The notes under the pieces are model-generated. The model was not told the origin of the DNA and made no database searches. It saw only the letters and a program-made list of their open reading frames with translations. This document shows, one piece after another, positions 53,117 through 63,805 of a stretch of 64,000 nt of DNA (its first letter is position 1; each line of letters begins with the position of its first letter). Source of the stretch: Alteromonas sp. MMG017. GTDB lineage: Bacteria > Pseudomonadota > Gammaproteobacteria > Enterobacterales > Alteromonadaceae. The position numbers were made by a program, and so were the translations under genes. The stretch is from contig NZ_JAGJDY010000004.1 of NCBI RefSeq assembly GCF_018100795.1, positions 391,877-455,876 on the forward strand, written 5' to 3'.

Positions 53117-54451
53117 TTATTTGCTCAACGACTTTACCAGTCTCGCATAGTAGAAACCATCCATTTGTTGCTCACCAGGAAGGATTTGTCTACCAGGGTT
53201 ACTCGGAGTTTCCGTTTTTATAACAGGTACTAATGTGGCATCTGCATTGCGCTCTAAAAATGCGCTAATCTGTTGGCTATTTTCTTGTGGCAGAATAGAG
53301 CAGGTGGCGTAAAGCAGTGTGCCACCGGGCTTGAGTGTTTGCCATAAGCTAGTCAGTATTTCAGCTTGTAGTGCTGCAAGTGCATCAATATCACTCGACT
53401 TTCTTAGCCAGCGAATATCAGGGTGGCGTCGTATAACACCTGTGGCAGAGCAGGGTGCATCAAGCAAAATTCGGTCGAAGTGTTGTCCATCCCACCATGT
53501 ATCAGGCTTAGCAGCATCGCCTTGCTTTATAACCGGCAGATTGGTTTGTGTATGCTGCAGGCGGGTCATGTTTTCTTCAACACGCTTTAGGCGATTCTCG
53601 TCAGCATCAAGGGCAAGGCAATAGGCTAAGTCGGGAGTACGCTCAATAATATGACCTGTTTTACCACCTGGTGCGGCGCAACAATCTAATACGCGCTCAT
53701 GTGATTGGGCATCCAAATAATGGGCTGCAAGCTGAGCTGCACCATCTTGTACAGCAAAGTGACCTTTTTCAAACCCTGGAAGCCCGGTTATATCTTCACG
53801 GCCTTCAAGTCTGATGGCATCTGGGTGTGCAGCACTTAATGAATAGCTAACCTCAGCAGCATCCAATGCGCCAGTGTAATCGCTAATAGATATTTGTTTG
53901 GTATTAACCCTTAGCCAAATTGGCGCCATGGCATTGGTAGCTTCTCGCACGGCATCAGCATCTTGACCATAGGCATCTTCTAGCGCCTTAAATAACCACT
54001 TGGGTAACCCACTGGCAATAATGGGGTTATCGATAGGCTTGTTAACCAGTTCTTGTCGCATGAAGTTGCGCAGTACAGCGTTCACTAAGCCTTTTAATGC
54101 TGTGCCACCTAAGTAAGGCGAGGCATTAACGGTTTCGCCCACTGCAGCATGTTGGCTTACACGAGAAAACGCTAACTGGTATAACCCCAACAAAATAAGG
54201 TGCTCTATTACTTTTTTATTCCCTTTTAGAGGGCGGTCGAGTAACTCTCGTAACCAATGCTGCAATATGGGAAGTTTACGCATGACGCCCAAAGACATTT
54301 CTTGGATCCACGCATTGTCTCTAGGGTGATGGCGACGTTGAACTCGCTCTAGGCAGTCTCTTGACGATTTACCTTGTTCTAGAATTTGATATATCACCCA
54401 TGCACAATCGGCACGAAGGTTTTTTTGTTTCGGTAATGGAGTGGGTTTCAC
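53117..54451 (-). CDS. rsmB: 16S rRNA (cytosine-967-C5) methyltransferase
   Basis: A 444-residue methyltransferase (Sun/Fmu). The N-terminal NusB-like domain (1-140) is followed by the SAM domain with VLDCCAAPGGKTGHI, the LLDAPCSATGVIRRHPD motif with a catalytic cysteine, and LYATCSILPQEN with the second. The start is GTG and shares one base with the fmt stop (TAGTG), so translation is coupled. Confidence 0.96.
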   Translation of the reverse strand: MKPTPLPKQKNLRADCAWVIYQILEQGKSSRDCLERVQRRHHPRDNAWIQEMSLGVMRKLPILQHWLRELLDRPLKGNKKVIEHLILLGLYQLAFSRVSQHAAVGETVNASPYLGGTALKGLVNAVLRNFMRQELVNKPIDNPIIASGLPKWLFKALEDAYGQDADAVREATNAMAPIWLRVNTKQISISDYTGALDAAEVSYSLSAAHPDAIRLEGREDITGLPGFEKGHFAVQDGAAQLAAHYLDAQSHERVLDCCAAPGGKTGHIIERTPDLAYCLALDADENRLKRVEENMTRLQHTQTNLPVIKQGDAAKPDTWWDGQHFDRILLDAPCSATGVIRRHPDIRWLRKSSDIDALAALQAEILTSLWQTLKPGGTLLYATCSILPQENSQQISAFLERNADATLVPVIKTETPSNPGRQILPGEQQMDGFYYARLVKSLSK

Positions 54452-55407
54452 TATTCTTCCGTACTGGCGATGCAGTTTCCTGGTGCGAACCAGTCTTTGC
54501 GAGCATTAACGACATCTGCAGCGGGCAATGCTTTTTTCCCAGGTATTTGCAGGGTGTTGATTCGAAGGGCACTTGAGCCCGTAGCTACCACAATGCCGTG
54601 CTTGTCAGCTTGAATGATAGTACCGGGGGCATGTGAAGTCGGTAGGCCATCAACCACATCCACCGACCAAATTTTAATATTTTGCGACTCAATTTTAGTC
54701 CAAGCTACAGGCCATGGATTAAAAGCGCGCACGTTTCGTGCAATTTGCGCTGCGCTATCGTGCCAATTAATAAAAGCTTCTTCTTTGGAAAGCTTTTTGG
54801 CGTACGTTGCTTCGCTATCATCTTGCTTCACAGGTGATAGGGTGTCGATATTGTTTACGACATCTAATAATGCAGTAGGGCCAAGTTCTGCAAGCTTCTC
54901 GTAAAGCGACGCACTTGTATCGCTTTCGCTAATAGGCAAGGTGGCTATATGCAACATGTCGCCGGTATCTAGTCCTTCATCCATCTGCATGATAGTAACG
55001 CCAGTCTCGCTATCACCGGCCCATATCGACCGTTGGATAGGTGCAGCACCACGCCACTTAGGCAAAATTGAGCCATGCACATTAAGGCAACCTAATTGGG
55101 GAGCATCAAGTACGGACTTGGGTAAAATTAACCCATAGGCAACCACAATCATTATATCGGCATTAATGTCTGCCAATATTTGCTGCGCTTCGTCATTTTT
55201 TAAGCTGGCTGGCTGATAAACTGGAATCTCATGTTCTTGAGCAAGCACTTTTACGGGGCTTGGTGTAAGTTTTTTGCCTCGTCCAGCAGGACGGTCTGGT
55301 TGGGTGTACACCGCAACAACGTCGTGAGTGCTAGATAATAAAGCACTCAGATGCTGAGCAGCAAAATCCGGAGTGCCGGCAAAAATGATGCGTAATGGTT
55401 TTATCAA
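54451..55407 (-). CDS. fmt: Methionyl-tRNA formyltransferase
   Basis: A 318-residue enzyme that formylates initiator Met-tRNA. The formyltransferase domain has [16 protein letters not shown], the formate site [16 protein letters not shown] and the D-x-G-D motif in EGLDTGDML; the C-terminal OB-like domain is present. It follows def by 8 bases and overlaps rsmB by one base. Confidence 0.98.
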   Translation of the reverse strand: MIKPLRIIFAGTPDFAAQHLSALLSSTHDVVAVYTQPDRPAGRGKKLTPSPVKVLAQEHEIPVYQPASLKNDEAQQILADINADIMIVVAYGLILPKSVLDAPQLGCLNVHGSILPKWRGAAPIQRSIWAGDSETGVTIMQMDEGLDTGDMLHIATLPISESDTSASLYEKLAELGPTALLDVVNNIDTLSPVKQDDSEATYAKKLSKEEAFINWHDSAAQIARNVRAFNPWPVAWTKIESQNIKIWSVDVVDGLPTSHAPGTIIQADKHGIVVATGSSALRINTLQIPGKKALPAADVVNARKDWFAPGNCIASTEE

Positions 55408-55415
55408 AACTAACC

Positions 55416-55925
55416 TCAGTCGCGTGCAGCTAAACGTGCTTCTTTTTCAAGCTTTTTACGAATTCGCTGGCGTTTAAGCGGAGACAAGTAATCAATAAAC
55501 AGTTTGCCTTTTAGATGATCCAATTCATGCTGAATACAAATCGCCAATAGACCGTCTGCTTCCAACTCAAATGCTTCACCATTTTCATTCAGTGCTTTTA
55601 CCGTAATTTCTTCTGCGCGCTCAACTTTGGCGTAGTTGCCTGGAACCGAAAGACAACCTTCTTCACTAATAGTGCTGCCGTCTTTTTTGGTGATTTCCGG
55701 GTTGATAAAAACACGAGGCTCGTCTTGATCTTCCGCTACGTTCATTACAACAACTTGAACATGTCTGTCGACTTGAGTAGCAGCCAAACCAATTCCATTC
55801 TCGTCTTTCATGGTTTCAAACATATCTGAAACCAATTGTTTAATGTCGTCATTCACTTCTTCTACCGGTTTTGCTACGGTACGAAGTCGCTCATCGGGAA
55901 AACTTAATACGTCTAAAATTGCCAT
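55416..55925 (-). CDS. def: Peptide deformylase
   Basis: A 169-residue metalloprotease that removes the N-formyl group from new proteins. All three motifs are intact: [17 protein letters not shown] (Cys ligand) and QHELDHLKG (HExxH). It is first in def-fmt-rsmB-trkA and divergent from the LysM gene. Confidence 0.98.
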   Translation of the reverse strand: MAILDVLSFPDERLRTVAKPVEEVNDDIKQLVSDMFETMKDENGIGLAATQVDRHVQVVVMNVAEDQDEPRVFINPEITKKDGSTISEEGCLSVPGNYAKVERAEEITVKALNENGEAFELEADGLLAICIQHELDHLKGKLFIDYLSPLKRQRIRKKLEKEARLAARD

Positions 55926-56111
55926 GTGTCGCTTATTTAACCTTTTCGCTGTATAAATTCATATACGATCTAGTCGCTCGCACCCTTTACAGTGCCTTTT
56001 GAGTTACTATTCTAACGTATATCGAGTTATATCGTGCAGTTTTTTGCTGCCGCGCCACAGTATTGAGGCACAATATCGATATAGTAGTATTGTCTGAAAT
56101 TTCAACAGTAA

Positions 56112-57215
56112 ATGGCAGTGGAAAAATTGCGGAAGGTTAATTTGAAAAATCGATTGAAGAATGCAACACGTGCAATGGTAATAGTAGTGGCGTGTTTTGC
56201 CGCATTTTCAGCAATGGCCAAACCGCTTAAAGAATCTGCGCCCGATACTTACACAGTTCAACAAGGTGATACCTTATGGGGCATCGCTAATCTTTTTTTA
56301 AATCAGCCATGGCTGTGGCCTGAACTCTGGCGTCACAACACCCAAATAGATAACCCGCATTTAATTTACCCCGGTGATGTTATCTCGGTGTCTTATATCA
56401 ATGGTGAACCCGTATTTTCGATAAATCGAGATAAGCCAACCTTAGTGCTTTCGCCTGGTTCTACCCGAAGAGTTAAGAGTGCACCTATAGAAACCCTATC
56501 ATGGTCGGTATTAGCCCCTTATATAAAACAACACACGCTGGTTTCTGAGGAAGAGTATGAATTACTCCCTCATTTATTAGGGAATCACGATGGTAATGTG
56601 AGTTTTGTGTCTAACGATCTAGTGGTAAGCCAAAAAGAAAACCGCACTGAGGATCAGTATCAGGTGGTAAGAAAGCAATCTATTATACGCAATATGCAGG
56701 GTAAGGTGCTTGGTGTGCAACTTACCCATGTAGCAAAAGCTAGCTTAGAGAATGACGTGTCATTGCCAAACGCTAGAATGGTGAAGCTTTCAGATTCAAA
56801 TCAGGAAGCAAAACGTGGAGATAAGCTACTTACGGGTAACTTTACGTTAGACGATGATTTAGTTCTGCAAGAAGCAACATCACAACGAGGGTTTGTAATT
56901 GGCGACTTACACGATCACGACTTACTCGGCCGTTACGATGTTGTGGTTTTAGATTTAGGCGCGGGTGAGCTAACAGCGGGTACCGTAATGGGCATCTACG
57001 CTGGTGGGCCTGACATCATAGATGGCGAAGAACCTCAATACGCAAGCAACCGTGATGTCATAAAAGGAAACGGGCTTTTTACCGATAAAGTACAGCAACC
57101 TGCACTTAAAATTGGTGAAGTCATTGTGTTCAAAACTTTTGATTCAGCGAGCTACGGCATTATAACTCGAGCAAAAGAAGGCGTAAGACGCGGCTTCATT
57201 GTGGCAAAACCCTAA
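56112..57215 (+). CDS. Secreted LysM-domain protein
   Basis: A 367-residue envelope protein. A long n-region signal peptide ends around residue 37 (AFSAMA). A LysM domain for peptidoglycan binding spans about 47-95 (YTVQQGDTLWGIANLF.. and NPHLIYPGDVISV). The rest has no recognised catalytic motif; it contains several beta-strand segments (GKVLGVQLTHVAKASL, GFVIGDLHDHDLLGRYDVVVLDLG). Its position before dprA is conserved in related bacteria. Upstream alternative starts, such as the GTG at 56118, are possible. Confidence 0.85.
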   Translation: MAVEKLRKVNLKNRLKNATRAMVIVVACFAAFSAMAKPLKESAPDTYTVQQGDTLWGIANLFLNQPWLWPELWRHNTQIDNPHLIYPGDVISVSYINGEPVFSINRDKPTLVLSPGSTRRVKSAPIETLSWSVLAPYIKQHTLVSEEEYELLPHLLGNHDGNVSFVSNDLVVSQKENRTEDQYQVVRKQSIIRNMQGKVLGVQLTHVAKASLENDVSLPNARMVKLSDSNQEAKRGDKLLTGNFTLDDDLVLQEATSQRGFVIGDLHDHDLLGRYDVVVLDLGAGELTAGTVMGIYAGGPDIIDGEEPQYASNRDVIKGNGLFTDKVQQPALKIGEVIVFKTFDSASYGIITRAKEGVRRGFIVAKP

Positions 57216-57248
57216 TACGTTATTGCCGCTTATTATTTAGGAGCGGCA

Positions 57249-58406
57249 ATGACAACTTCCCTACCACATGAAGCAAGTAGTGATGCTGTTCAAGTATTAG
57301 ATAAAACCTTATGCAAAGAACAGATGGCGTGGCTGACAATGGCGTCAGCAATAAATATCGCAACAGGGAAGTGGCTCAAGGCGCTTGAAGCACACTCTCT
57401 TAGCGAAGTAGCATTGCTAGATGGTTTTCACAAAACTGCTTTAACCTCGGGTGTTCTTCATACCCTTACACAATCAATATCTCTCAACTTACTTGAAAAA
57501 GCGAAACACTGGCACGCTTCACATGCAAAACATCATATCGTTACCCTAGGGTGTGCTCATTACCCTGAACTATTAAAAACCCTGCCAAACCCACCACTGG
57601 TGCTATTCGTTATAGGTAATATTGATACCTTGGTAATGCCCCAAATAGCGATAGTAGGGAGTAGGCGAGCTAGCCATCAAGGTAAGCAAATTGCTACTGA
57701 ATTTGCTGAAGCACTAGCAACTAATGGGGTAGCCGTAACCAGTGGGCTGGCTGCAGGAATAGATTCAGCTGCCCATACAGGTGGGTTGGCGTGCGAGGGT
57801 GGCACTATAGCGGTAATGGGTACGGGGCCTGATATTGTCTACCCCCCTAAAAATGTATCGCTACACCGCGACATAGTAAACGCTGGTGGCGCCTGTATTA
57901 CCGAGTTCTTTCCTGGGGTATCTGCCAAGCCTTGGCATTTTCCCAGAAGAAACCGAATAATTGCGGCTATGTCACTTGGAACCTTAGTAATAGAGGCAAA
58001 AATAAAGAGTGGCACCTTGATAACTGCGAATTTGGCCGCAGATATGGGGCGTGAAGTATTTGCAGTTCCAGGAAGTATCTTCCATGCTTACTCCGAAGGT
58101 TGTCATTGGTTAATTCAGCAAGGCGCTAAGTTGGTTACCTGTGTTGATGACATTTTCGATGAAATTGTAGTGTCTGCTGGTGAGAGAGAATGCCAGAGCG
58201 AAGCGTTAAGTAAAAAAAGTGAAGTGAATAACTTGGCAACCGATAAATTATTAGATAGTGTGGATTACGACATCACCGCTATTGATGTTATAGCGCAGCG
58301 CTGTACCTCTCCTGTTAATGAGGTTATGGCATCATTATTAGAATATGAGTTGCGTGGTTTAGTAGCCGCTGTCCCTGGTGGCTACATTAAATTGAGGGGA
58401 AAATAA
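57249..58406 (+). CDS. dprA: DNA processing protein DprA (Smf)
   Basis: A 385-residue protein that brings incoming single-stranded DNA to RecA during natural transformation. The Rossmann-like core has the family motifs [49 protein letters not shown] and [21 protein letters not shown]-terminal winged-helix domain (about 320-385) is present. It starts a plus-strand operon dprA-smg-zinc finger-tsaC-hemF. Confidence 0.96.
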   Translation: MTTSLPHEASSDAVQVLDKTLCKEQMAWLTMASAINIATGKWLKALEAHSLSEVALLDGFHKTALTSGVLHTLTQSISLNLLEKAKHWHASHAKHHIVTLGCAHYPELLKTLPNPPLVLFVIGNIDTLVMPQIAIVGSRRASHQGKQIATEFAEALATNGVAVTSGLAAGIDSAAHTGGLACEGGTIAVMGTGPDIVYPPKNVSLHRDIVNAGGACITEFFPGVSAKPWHFPRRNRIIAAMSLGTLVIEAKIKSGTLITANLAADMGREVFAVPGSIFHAYSEGCHWLIQQGAKLVTCVDDIFDEIVVSAGERECQSEALSKKSEVNNLATDKLLDSVDYDITAIDVIAQRCTSPVNEVMASLLEYELRGLVAAVPGGYIKLRGK

Positions 58407-58407
58407 T

Positions 58408-58884
58408 ATGTTCGATATCCTCATGTACCTGTTTGAAAACTTCATTCACAGTGAAACTGAAATTCGAGTCGATCAAGACGAGCTTACCGAGGAGTTGGTA
58501 CGCGCGGGTTTCCATCATGATGAAATCTACAAAGCATTAGCGTGGCTTGAAAAGCTAGCGGCTTTGCAAGAAACAGATATTAAGCCTTATTTTTGTAAAG
58601 GGATTAGTACCAGCCTCAGTCGCATTTATACTCATGAAGAGCAAATGCGATTAGACGTAGAGTGCCGTGGCTTCTTGCTATTTTTAGAGCAGGTGGGCGT
58701 GGTAGATGCGTCAACGCGAGAAATGGTAATAGACAGAGTAATGGAAATAGACTCTTCTGAATTTTGTTTAGAAGACCTAAAGTGGGTAGTGCTCATGGTA
58801 CTGTTTAATGTACCAGGTAAAGAAAAAGCCTATGCACAAATGGAAGATTTATTATTTGATGAACCTGACGGCGTGTTGCACTAA
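58408..58884 (+). CDS. smg: Smg family protein (DUF494)
   Basis: A 158-residue acidic helical protein of the Smg/DUF494 family. The opening [16 protein letters not shown] and the [23 protein letters not shown] segment are diagnostic. The function is unknown. Its ATG lies one base after the dprA stop, so the two are translationally linked, as in many gammaproteobacteria. Confidence 0.93.
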   Translation: MFDILMYLFENFIHSETEIRVDQDELTEELVRAGFHHDEIYKALAWLEKLAALQETDIKPYFCKGISTSLSRIYTHEEQMRLDVECRGFLLFLEQVGVVDASTREMVIDRVMEIDSSEFCLEDLKWVVLMVLFNVPGKEKAYAQMEDLLFDEPDGVLH

Positions 58885-58907
58885 TGTGCATCATGTCGTG
58901 CTAGTTT

Positions 58908-59459
58908 ATGTCAAAAATTGATCATTCACTTTTCTCTGCGCACGAACATGCCTTAGAAGACGCTTTCGGTGATTGCCCCGATTGCGGTAAACCACTGCAT
59001 ATAAAAAACAGCAAATCAGGCCCTTTTATTGGCTGCACAGGTTACCCAGACTGTCATTTCAGCAAGCCATTACACGATAAACAAACCACCTTATTAAAAG
59101 TACTTGATGGCGTTAGCTGTCCAGAATGTGATTCTACATTGGCTATCAAAAAAGGCCGCTTTGGTATGTTTATAGGCTGTACCAATTTTCCTGAATGCCA
59201 CTATATCTCACCCATTAAACAGCAAGAAGACACCCACGTTACTTGCCCTAAGTGTAAAAAAGGGCAACTTACATCACGTACTAATAAATACGGTAAGCAG
59301 TTTTTTGCATGTGATCATTATCCCCATTGTCGTTATGTGCTAAATTTCACGCCAGTAAATGAAGCATGCCCCGATTGTGACTGGGCCGTTCTGATAAAAA
59401 AGAAAGGCCAAATTTATTGCCCTCAGCCAGGGTGTGGCTTCAAAAAAGACGATAAATAA
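58908..59459 (+). CDS. Topoisomerase-type C4 zinc-finger protein
   Basis: A 183-residue protein made of four C4 zinc ribbons like those at the C terminus of topoisomerase I. They start at CPDCGKPLHI, CPECDSTLAI, CPKCKKGQLT and CPDCDWAVLI, each closed by a second cysteine pair (the last one CPQPGC). No topoisomerase catalytic domain is present; E. coli YrdD is the nearest known relative. It likely binds single-stranded DNA or RNA. It lies 23 bases after smg and 21 before tsaC. Confidence 0.88.
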   Translation: MSKIDHSLFSAHEHALEDAFGDCPDCGKPLHIKNSKSGPFIGCTGYPDCHFSKPLHDKQTTLLKVLDGVSCPECDSTLAIKKGRFGMFIGCTNFPECHYISPIKQQEDTHVTCPKCKKGQLTSRTNKYGKQFFACDHYPHCRYVLNFTPVNEACPDCDWAVLIKKKGQIYCPQPGCGFKKDDK

Positions 59460-59480
59460 CACCTACAGAGAAAAGCATTA

Positions 59481-60997
<1,517 letters not shown>

Positions 60998-61003
60998 TAT
61001 TTT

Positions 61004-61028
61004 GCACCATGGGTTCTCCCTGTGGTGC
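61004..61028. other. Hairpin downstream of hemF
   Basis: GCACCA-T-GGG and CCC-TG-TGGTGC form an imperfect stem around a TTCT loop just past the hemF stop. No T-run follows, so it is at best a weak or Rho-assisted terminator. Confidence 0.4.
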
Positions 61029-61035
61029 CAATCTC

Positions 61036-61049
61036 TTGATCCACATCAA
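61036..61049 (+). promoter_or_regulatory. FNR box upstream of ompW
   Basis: TTGATCCACATCAA is a perfect match to the FNR consensus TTGAT-N4-ATCAA, about 115 bases before the ompW ATG. Confidence 0.75.
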
Positions 61050-61086
61050 ATTTCCTCATTGCCATGGTATATAGCTAGATTGCACC

Positions 61087-61100
61087 TTGCGCTGGATCAA
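61087..61100 (+). promoter_or_regulatory. Second, weaker FNR-like site
   Basis: TTGCGCTGGATCAA keeps one full half-site (ATCAA) and TTG of the other, 51 bases centre to centre from the perfect FNR box and about 63 bases before ompW. Confidence 0.4.
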
Positions 61101-61162
61101 AGGATTTTCTTTTTAAACGTATACAGTGTCGTCATTATCATTAAACACATGAGAGACACACA

Positions 61163-61837
61163 ATGCGTACACACACACTTTCAGCCATATGTATTTCTTT
61201 AGCGCTTGTCGCCCCTTTTGCTTCAGCCCATGAAAAGGGTGACTGGTTAGTTCGTGGCGGATTAACAACAGTAGCGCCCGATGAGTCAACCTCAAACATC
61301 ATTGCAGGTGGTAGCGATTTAGGTGTAGCACTGACTATCGATAACGATACCCAGTTGGGATTAAACGTTGCCTATTTCATTACCGACAATATCAATGTTG
61401 AATTATTGGCCGCAACACCGTTTACTCACGACGTAAATTTTTCGGTAAGCGATCCACTAGGTACAGGTAATACATTGGGAGAGGTCACGCACTTACCCCC
61501 TACTATTACTGTTAACTACTACTTCAACGACGCTAACTCAGCATTTCAGCCATATGTTGGTGCGGGTTTAAACTATACCTTTATCTTTGATGAATCATTT
61601 ACTGCTGCAAATAAGGATGCAGGGCTTGAGGATTTATCTTTAGATAACTCTGTAGGCATTTCTGCACAAGTAGGCATGGACTATCAAATAGATAAAGAGT
61701 GGCATGTAAATGCGTCAGTACGTTACATCGATATTAATACCGAGGCGTCATTTACCGTAGGTGGTGCAGAAGGTAGCGTAAACGATATTGATATCGACCC
61801 TTGGGTTTATACCTTGTCAGTAGGTTACACATTCTAA
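61163..61837 (+). CDS. ompW: Outer-membrane protein OmpW
   Basis: A 224-residue eight-stranded beta-barrel porin. The signal peptide covers residues 1-22 (ends ASA), then HEKGDWLVRGGLTTVAPDES is the usual OmpW opening and WVYTLSVGYTF is the C-terminal strand with terminal Phe. OmpW is a hydrophobic-compound channel and an anaerobically induced protein in enterics. A GAGAG ribosome site and two FNR-like sites lie upstream. Confidence 0.95.
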   Translation: MRTHTLSAICISLALVAPFASAHEKGDWLVRGGLTTVAPDESTSNIIAGGSDLGVALTIDNDTQLGLNVAYFITDNINVELLAATPFTHDVNFSVSDPLGTGNTLGEVTHLPPTITVNYYFNDANSAFQPYVGAGLNYTFIFDESFTAANKDAGLEDLSLDNSVGISAQVGMDYQIDKEWHVNASVRYIDINTEASFTVGGAEGSVNDIDIDPWVYTLSVGYTF

Positions 61838-61908
61838 GGTTCGTTTAATAAGGTAAGTTGCCTTAAACAAGCAGCTTAGCAAGGCGTAAAACCTTATATC
61901 GTAATCTG

Positions 61909-61940
61909 AAGCGTTCCGTAATTTAACGGAGCGCTTTTTT
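61909..61940. terminator. Terminator between ompW and the globin gene
   Basis: AAGCGTTCCGT pairs with ACGGAGCGCTT (one U-G pair) around an AATTTA loop, followed by TTTTTT. It is shared by convergent genes. Confidence 0.85.
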
Positions 61941-62370
61941 ATTTACTATTAATCATATGTTCGGCAAGTTGGTCCAGGGCACTCAGAAGTTGCTGCGCCA
62001 AAGGAAGGTCATCAACCGTCTCGTGCATGGCTTTGCGCATACAATACATCCACTGGTCTTTTAATTCAGGTGTAACACTAAAAGAAAGATGCCGTGAACG
62101 TAACCTTGGGTGACCATATTGTTGCTGATAGGTGTCAGGTCCGCCTAACCACAAACTTAAATAAAGAAAAAACACTTCTCTAATTCTATCTGTTGGCTGA
62201 GGATGAATGGCGTAAAGCTCCTTCGCAATAGGATCATCACGCATAACATCATAAAAGCGCTTTGCCAAAAGGCGTACCTGATCTTCTCCACCTATACGGT
62301 AATATGGTGTAGTCTCTGACACAGCAGGTTTTTCCTTTCGTATCGATTTAAAGAAGTTAGACATTCCCAT
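61939..62370 (-). CDS. Group II truncated hemoglobin
   Basis: A 143-residue small heme protein with the 2-on-2 globin fold. The proximal histidine is in HPRLRSRHLSFSV, and tryptophan at G8 (DQWMYCM) is the mark of groups II and III; YYRIGGEDQVRLLAKRFYDVM opens the fold. Such proteins bind O2, NO or peroxide. The ATG at 62370 has an AAGG site 9 bases away; a second ATG at 62364 is less favoured. Its start codon overlaps that of aroE on the other strand. Confidence 0.9.
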   Translation of the reverse strand: MGMSNFFKSIRKEKPAVSETTPYYRIGGEDQVRLLAKRFYDVMRDDPIAKELYAIHPQPTDRIREVFFLYLSLWLGGPDTYQQQYGHPRLRSRHLSFSVTPELKDQWMYCMRKAMHETVDDLPLAQQLLSALDQLAEHMINSK

Positions 62371-63223
62371 GACAGACAGCCTTATTAATAATCCAATGAA
62401 AAAGTTTGCCGTTTTCGGTAACCCTATTGTTCAGAGTCTATCACCAACTATTCATGAAATGTTCGCTAAGCAATGTGGCGAACAAATTAGTTACGAAAAA
62501 ATCCTTGCGCCAGAAGATGGTTTTACGCCTGAAGCGAAGGCATTCCTAGCGCAGCCGAGCGCAGTGGGTTGTAATGTCACTATGCCGTTTAAACAAGATG
62601 CCTTTGCCCTTGCCAGTGTAGACGACCAGGCTGCGTTAGACGCAAAAGCAGTTAACACCTTAATGAAGCGCAGCGATGGCACTGTTGCAGGTTTTAATAC
62701 CGACGGGGTGGGGCTGGTGAATGATTTACTTAACCACGGCGTACAGCTACAAAATAAACGTGTGCTATTAATAGGTGCAGGTGGAGCAGCAAGAGGCGTG
62801 ATAGCGCCACTTATTGCTTCAGGCATAGCGTCGTTACATCTTACTAACAGGACAAAGGCTAAAGCAGAAATAGTGGCAAGTGAAACGGGCGGAGGAAAGG
62901 TTAAGGTTGTTGGTATAGAAGACTGCGATACAGTAGCCCCACATATTATTATCAATTCAACCGCAGCGAGTTTAAGTGAAACACTGCCTTTTGATATGAA
63001 CGCCACGCTATTTGCAGAATGTGAAACAGCATATGACATGGTTTATCGTGCAGAGCCTACTCACTTTATGCAGCAAGCATTATCATTAGGTGCTTCACGG
63101 GTGCTTGATGGTTTAGGTATGCTGGTAGAACAGGCTGCTGCATCATTTACGATATGGACAGGTTACAAACCACAGACCAGTGCGGTAATTGATGTATTAC
63201 GTAGTCAGTTAAAGGCAAAGTAA
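62369..63223 (+). CDS. aroE: Shikimate dehydrogenase
   Basis: A 284-residue NADPH enzyme of the shikimate pathway (3-dehydroshikimate to shikimate). The substrate motif SLSPTIHEMF, the catalytic lysine in NVTMPFKQDAF, the aspartate in NTDGVGL and the NADP loop GAGGAARGV are all present. The start may be the ATG at 62369 or at 62396; the latter begins MKKFAVFGNP and fits the family better, but neither has a strong ribosome site. It ends the right-hand gene group with yrdA convergent. Confidence 0.96.
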   Translation: MTDSLINNPMKKFAVFGNPIVQSLSPTIHEMFAKQCGEQISYEKILAPEDGFTPEAKAFLAQPSAVGCNVTMPFKQDAFALASVDDQAALDAKAVNTLMKRSDGTVAGFNTDGVGLVNDLLNHGVQLQNKRVLLIGAGGAARGVIAPLIASGIASLHLTNRTKAKAEIVASETGGGKVKVVGIEDCDTVAPHIIINSTAASLSETLPFDMNATLFAECETAYDMVYRAEPTHFMQQALSLGASRVLDGLGMLVEQAAASFTIWTGYKPQTSAVIDVLRSQLKAK

Positions 63224-63241
63224 TCGAGACTCATATAAATA

Positions 63242-63261
63242 AGCAGGCTGTTAAGCCTGCT
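63242..63261. terminator. Terminator between aroE and yrdA
   Basis: A perfect 8-base stem AGCAGGCT/AGCCTGCT with a GTTA loop. It overlaps the last codons and stop of yrdA, and a T-rich stretch follows on the minus strand. Confidence 0.75.
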
Positions 63262-63805
63262 CTTCTCTATATTCATCTTTTAGTTTTACGTAGTTCAATG
63301 CTGATTGTTTAAGAAAGGCTGTCTCGCTTTCCTTTAATGGGCGTTTCTTAACGGCAGGGTTCCCTACATATAAGTAACCACTCTCAAGTCGCTTATTCGG
63401 TGGTATTAATGCACCGGCTCCAATAAAGACATCGTCCTCAACAATAACGCCGTCCATAACAATAGCGCCCATCCCTACCAAAATACGATTTCCAAGCACA
63501 CAGCCATGAAGCATACATTTATGGCCCACAGTAACATCGTCACCAATAACAAGTGGAAAACCGTCTGGGTTGGACACAGATTTACGAGATACATGTAACA
63601 CACTGCCATCTTGAATATTGCTGCGTGCACCAATCGAAATATGATTAACATCTCCACGAGCAGCAACTAATGGCCAGATACTGGCATCGTCGCCTAGGGT
63701 AACGTCGCCAACGATAACGGCAGACTCATCTATATAACAGCGATCACCGAGTGTGGGAGACGTTGATTGATAGGTTCTAATTGTCAAAATTGCACCTTTA
63801 TACAT
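63251..63805 (-). CDS. yrdA: Gamma-carbonic-anhydrase-like protein YrdA
   Basis: A 184-residue left-handed beta-helix trimer-forming protein with hexapeptide repeats (VIVGDVTLGDDASIWP, ISIGARSNIQDGSVLH, VLGNRILVGMGAIVMDG). The three metal-binding histidine positions are suggested by VGHKCMLHGC and the early histidine in GSVLHVS. It closely follows E. coli YrdA. Activity as a carbonic anhydrase is not certain for this subgroup. The start is the ATG at 63805 or possibly a TTG at 63787. Confidence 0.92.
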   Translation of the reverse strand: MYKGAILTIRTYQSTSPTLGDRCYIDESAVIVGDVTLGDDASIWPLVAARGDVNHISIGARSNIQDGSVLHVSRKSVSNPDGFPLVIGDDVTVGHKCMLHGCVLGNRILVGMGAIVMDGVIVEDDVFIGAGALIPPNKRLESGYLYVGNPAVKKRPLKESETAFLKQSALNYVKLKDEYREEQA

